Made by a program: the position numbers and the translations under genes | The notes under the pieces: model-generated | What the model was told of the DNA's origin: nothing | The model's input: the letters and a program-made list of their open reading frames with translations, nothing else | The model's database searches: none | NCBI RefSeq assembly: GCF_009389715.1 | Contig: NC_052392.1 | Span: 37,310,410 to 37,374,409, forward strand | From: Phoenix dactylifera | Taxonomy: Eukaryota; Streptophyta; Magnoliopsida; Arecales; Arecaceae | Length of the DNA stretch: 64,000 nt | Reading direction: 5' to 3' | Shown: positions 61,265-64,000 of the stretch, in pieces | How positions within the stretch are numbered: position 1 is the stretch's first letter | Layout: each line of letters begins with the position of its first letter

Positions 61265-62055
61265 GGAGGGATTCGGGAGAATACATCCAAAAAGTCACTG
61301 ACATCCTGTTTATGATAACCATGGTCCTTGATTATCTCATCCAAAAAATTGATACATTATATCCCCTGACGTCCCTTTTGGCCCTAGTGCTTGACTTGAA
61401 GAACCCTTCCAGCCATGGAAAGAAATCTTCCACATCAAAACCCCACAAGCACGGAAATATTTTTCTATAGGGGCTCGTTTGGTTCGCAGAAAAAGAATGA
61501 GAGAAAGTGTGGTCAACGAAAAAATAATGAAATGCCTCTTGTTTGGTTGGAGTTTTCAAAGGAGAGAGATGAAAAAGTTGTATTTCCATGGAAATATGAT
61601 TCCCATATTTCATGAGAAAGTCTTTCCTATGAGAAATATGGGAAAGTTACTTTCCCATGAAGCAGAAATCACTCCATTTTTATTTTTTCTCAAAAAGGTC
61701 CTTCAGCATTAAAGAAATATTAAAGAGGCATTAAAGGCCTAATTTTTATTAAGGGCGTAATAGGAATTATACATAACTTTCCCAGGAAAGTAAATAGCCA
61801 ACCAAACATAAGCACTTTGGAAATTTGTCACTTTTCCATGGTCAACCAAACATGCCAAAAGTACTTTCCTAAGCATCCTCTTTCTAGAAATTTGTTTTCC
61901 AGGAATCATATTCCTAGGAGAGAAAATGCTTCCCGCGAACCAAACGAGCCCTAGTAGTTTGCGAAACCAACTGCATCTTCCATTTTCTCTAAAGAATTTC
62001 ACCAAAATCACTCTATATGGCTATGTCATCTACGAAGGAATATAAAATCTCATGC
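61265..62055 (-). pseudogene. Third CYP71-type P450 remnant with a MITE inside
   Basis: Minus-strand pieces match exon 1 of the intact P450: KMHEILYSFVDDIA (about 62045-62000), VILVKFFRENGR and WFRKLL (about 62000-61960), GFDVEDFFPWLEGFFKSSTR (about 61440-61380) and KQDVSDFLDVFSRIP (about 61315-61270). They are in several frames with stops. A Tourist-like MITE splits the copy at 61471-61951. Exon 2 is not present downstream. Confidence 0.8.
61471..61951. mobile_element. Tourist-like MITE inside the P450 remnant
   Basis: Perfect 17-bp terminal inverted repeats GGGCTCGTTTGGTTCGC and GCGAACCAAACGAGCCC are flanked by TAG (61468-61470, 61952-61954). The 481-bp element encodes nothing. Its right end matches the left end of the MITE at 30624-31086 in reverse. 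Confidence 0.88.
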
Positions 62056-62292
62056 ATTTTATAACAGCCAAAGATCTCATCTAAAAAAAACTACGCAAAA
62101 CATACTAATCAAGTTCTTTTAGCCCTGCATATGCATTCAATATCTATCCAGCATATTGTAATAACCCAGAGCCTCATCCAAAAAGACTAGCTGAAATGTA
62201 TTATTTGGATTTCTTGATCCTGTACAAATACCCAAGATCTACCCAGCGAATAACCGATGTGGGACTAAATACACACCCGCATGCATCCTTAC

Positions 62293-63417
62293 TAAGGGTG
62301 GCAAAATATGACCCGACCCGCCAACCCGACCCGTGTTCGACCCGCCATAAACAGGTTTGGGTTTGTCCTAAACAGGTTCGGGTCATAAACAGGTTGACAT
62401 GTTTAACCTGTTTATTAATTGGGTCGGATACAGGTTTAAGATATATGACCCGTTTAACCTGTATAACACGTTTAATAACCTGTTTAATATATGGGTCGGA
62501 TTGGATAAGGCCCTTATCCACAGTCCACAGCCCACAGCGCACAAGGACCCGTTAATCTCCCCATGGGTCATTAGGGTACCGGTGCCCTTTTTTTTGTTTT
62601 TTTGGTTCGACGCTTCAACCTCTCCGACTCTCCCTCTAGTCCACCTCCTCCCCCACCATCGAGCCCGCCGCCTCCGACCCCTCCAACGGCGCCGACGACC
62701 CCTCCTGCCTCCCCGACCGCCTCTTCCGCCCTCGCAAGCCGGCCCCCTCCCTCCCCTCCCACCGATTCGTCGCCGAGCCGGTCGCTGTCGGCCGTTCCCA
62801 CAGTCCCATGGCAGCGCCGCGTCCTCCTCTACGAGCTTCTCTACGGCCGGATCCGAAGATTGAGAGGTATGAAACCCTAACTCTAGATCTCCTCCAAGGA
62901 TCCGGAGCTCCGTAGCAGAGTGCGGAAGGGGCGAGCGCAGGCAAACCCGATAGTCCGAGCCGAGAGGCCAACCGCCGCTAGGAGGAGGAGGGCTCAGCAG
63001 TGGCGGCTCGGTGCGGCGCTGCAACGGCGGCACAGCAGCGGTCGCGGCAGATCTTGAGGCGGTGGTTCGACCGGTGAAGCTCCGGCGGCGACGCGGCAAG
63101 GAGGAGGCCACGAACGGTGCGGGGTGGCGGCTCGGGCGCAGCCGTGGCGAGAGAGGCCGATCGGGGAAGAAGATGAGCAGGAAATTTTTTTTCTCCTTTG
63201 CAGCTTTACCCTCCCGCTTCTCTCTCTCTCTCTCTCTCTCTCGTCTTTTCCCCTCCCATCCCCCTAGCCGGCTAGCCCCCACCCTTTCCTTTCCTTAAAC
63301 AGGTCGGGTCAGGTGACTTGTTTATTAAACAGGTTGGGTTCAGGTTTATAATTTTCTAATCCGACTTGTATCTGACCCGACCTGTTTATGCTTGACCCGA
63401 CCCGATTGCCACCCCTA
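62293..63417. mobile_element. Non-autonomous hAT-type element carrying GC-rich DNA
   Basis: The ends TAAGGGTGGCAA and TTGCCACCCCTA are inverted repeats, continuing into GACCCGACCC / GACCCGACCCG motifs. The 8-bp target duplication ATCCTTAC is perfect (62285-62292 and 63418-63425). The interior from about 62600 to 63290 is GC-rich and unlike the AT-rich ends, and ends in a (CT)n run (63219-63242). It has no transposase. Confidence 0.85.
62600..63290 (+). other. GC-rich putative captured gene fragment
   Basis: A plus-strand open stretch is rich in Pro, Ser and Arg and reaches STSFSTAGSED near 62860, followed by GGTATGAAACCC, which could be a splice donor. The minus strand is open as well, as expected of GC-rich sequence. 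No protein family is recognised. Confidence 0.35.
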
Positions 63418-63874
63418 ATCCTTACATACTCCTCCCATTCAAGCCCTGACGTCCTCGTTAGGCTAAAGGTTCAAATCCATTCAAATCTAATCACAAACAC
63501 CATGATCGGCCCATGGTTAATTTCAATGGATCCGTATTGCAGTGTCCCCTAATTCACATAGGTTATGGGTTAGGTCCGCTTTGATACCATTTATAGCAAC
63601 CCAGTACCTCGCCCAAAAAGGCTAGCCAAAAGGTATTATTTAAATTTCTTGATGCTATATAAATACCCAAAATCTACCCAGCAAAGAGCTTATGGGACTA
63701 AACACACGTCCGCATTGATTCTCCCACATATATTATATATGAGATTAAACATATGACCATTAGCTCATGGCAATCCTCCTACTTCCATAAACTTGCATTA
63801 TGAGAAACACTGTAGTGATCATCATTTATTGGTACAAGAACTAGCACTAATTCTTAGTGGGACCGGCCTATCAT

Positions 63875-64000
63875 TCACAGGTCCTCGTAGCGGCCGCATG
63901 GTTTTGCAATCAGCTGAGGCCTTTGTTTTCTTGGGGTTGTGAGTCCAGGAGCTTCGGTCATCTCGAGGTCCTCCCTCGTCATGCTGTGAGGCAGCTACCA
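63875..64000 (-). pseudogene. C-terminus of a fourth CYP71-type P450, with an in-frame stop
   Basis: Minus-strand frame reading from the window edge: Trp, stop, then LPHSMTREDLEMTEAPGLTT and PRKQRPQLIAKPCGRYEDL, ending at TGA (63877-63875). It aligns with WELPHGAAREELDMEEAPG of the intact P450. The codon matching the conserved Glu of WELPHG is TAG (63997-63995), one base from GAG. The rest of this copy lies beyond the window. Confidence 0.8.

Larger units (their letters stand above)
62157..63726 (-). mobile_element. TRIM element interrupted by a hAT element
   Basis: Same family as 15792-16229. The plus-strand first LTR starts TGTAATAACCC (62157) and resumes after the nested insertion, ending near 63426. 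The second LTR is about 63592-63726. The complement of a primer-binding site (TGATACCA, about 63582) adjoins the second LTR. CATAT flanks the whole element (62152-62156 and 63727-63731) as a 5-bp target duplication. Confidence 0.85.

Noticed and set aside
62383-63282. 299-codon minus-strand frame in the nested hAT element
   Set aside because: Runs through terminal-repeat sequence and the CT microsatellite; composition is explained by GC richness on both strands.

Overview
This is plant nuclear DNA. Genes have introns, coding exons are GC-rich while introns and spacers are AT-rich, and much of the window is retrotransposon and MITE sequence. The GC-rich first exons and the CYP71A-like, MCTP and patellin proteins suggest a monocot, and the overall style suggests a palm (Arecaceae). 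The species-level guess is inference.

Layout. 1-3.9 kb: AT-rich spacer with no gene I can support. 3.9-6.5 kb (minus): a four-exon patellin gene, with a tRNA-derived SINE inserted just upstream. 7-17 kb: spacer with LINE tails, a long (TA)n tract, a TRIM element and a small GC-rich island. 17.2-25.5 kb (minus): a plastid-type dienelactone hydrolase gene whose second intron is about 6.4 kb. 25.9-31.4 kb: LINE 3' ends meeting tail to tail, a palindromic MITE, a Tourist-like MITE and a TRIM solo LTR. 33.1-36.2 kb (minus): a single-exon MCTP gene with four C2 domains. 38.5-44.1 kb: a non-autonomous hAT element, then a decayed Ty3/gypsy element carrying a 12-copy minisatellite. 44.3-64 kb: a minus-strand cluster of CYP71-type P450 copies.

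The P450 cluster is the most informative region. It holds one intact gene (57.2-59.3 kb), a duplicate split in exon 1 by a young 6.8-kb Ty1/copia element (target duplication CGATC, LTRs almost identical), a decayed third copy carrying a Tourist-like MITE, and the end of a fourth copy with an in-frame stop at the window edge. The first two sit in a tandem duplication that includes flanking DNA. Next to the cluster is a TRIM interrupted by a hAT element that carries about 0.7 kb of GC-rich DNA. Every insertion has a visible target-site duplication, so the order of events can be read directly. I found no wholly new gene system. The most unusual structures are three consecutive inverted repeats in the copia LTR, the nested TRIM/hAT, and the gypsy minisatellite with a possible antisense ORF.

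The intact genes (lipid-transfer patellin, membrane-tether MCTP, plastid hydrolase, P450) have no evident shared pathway; only the P450 copies form a functional cluster.
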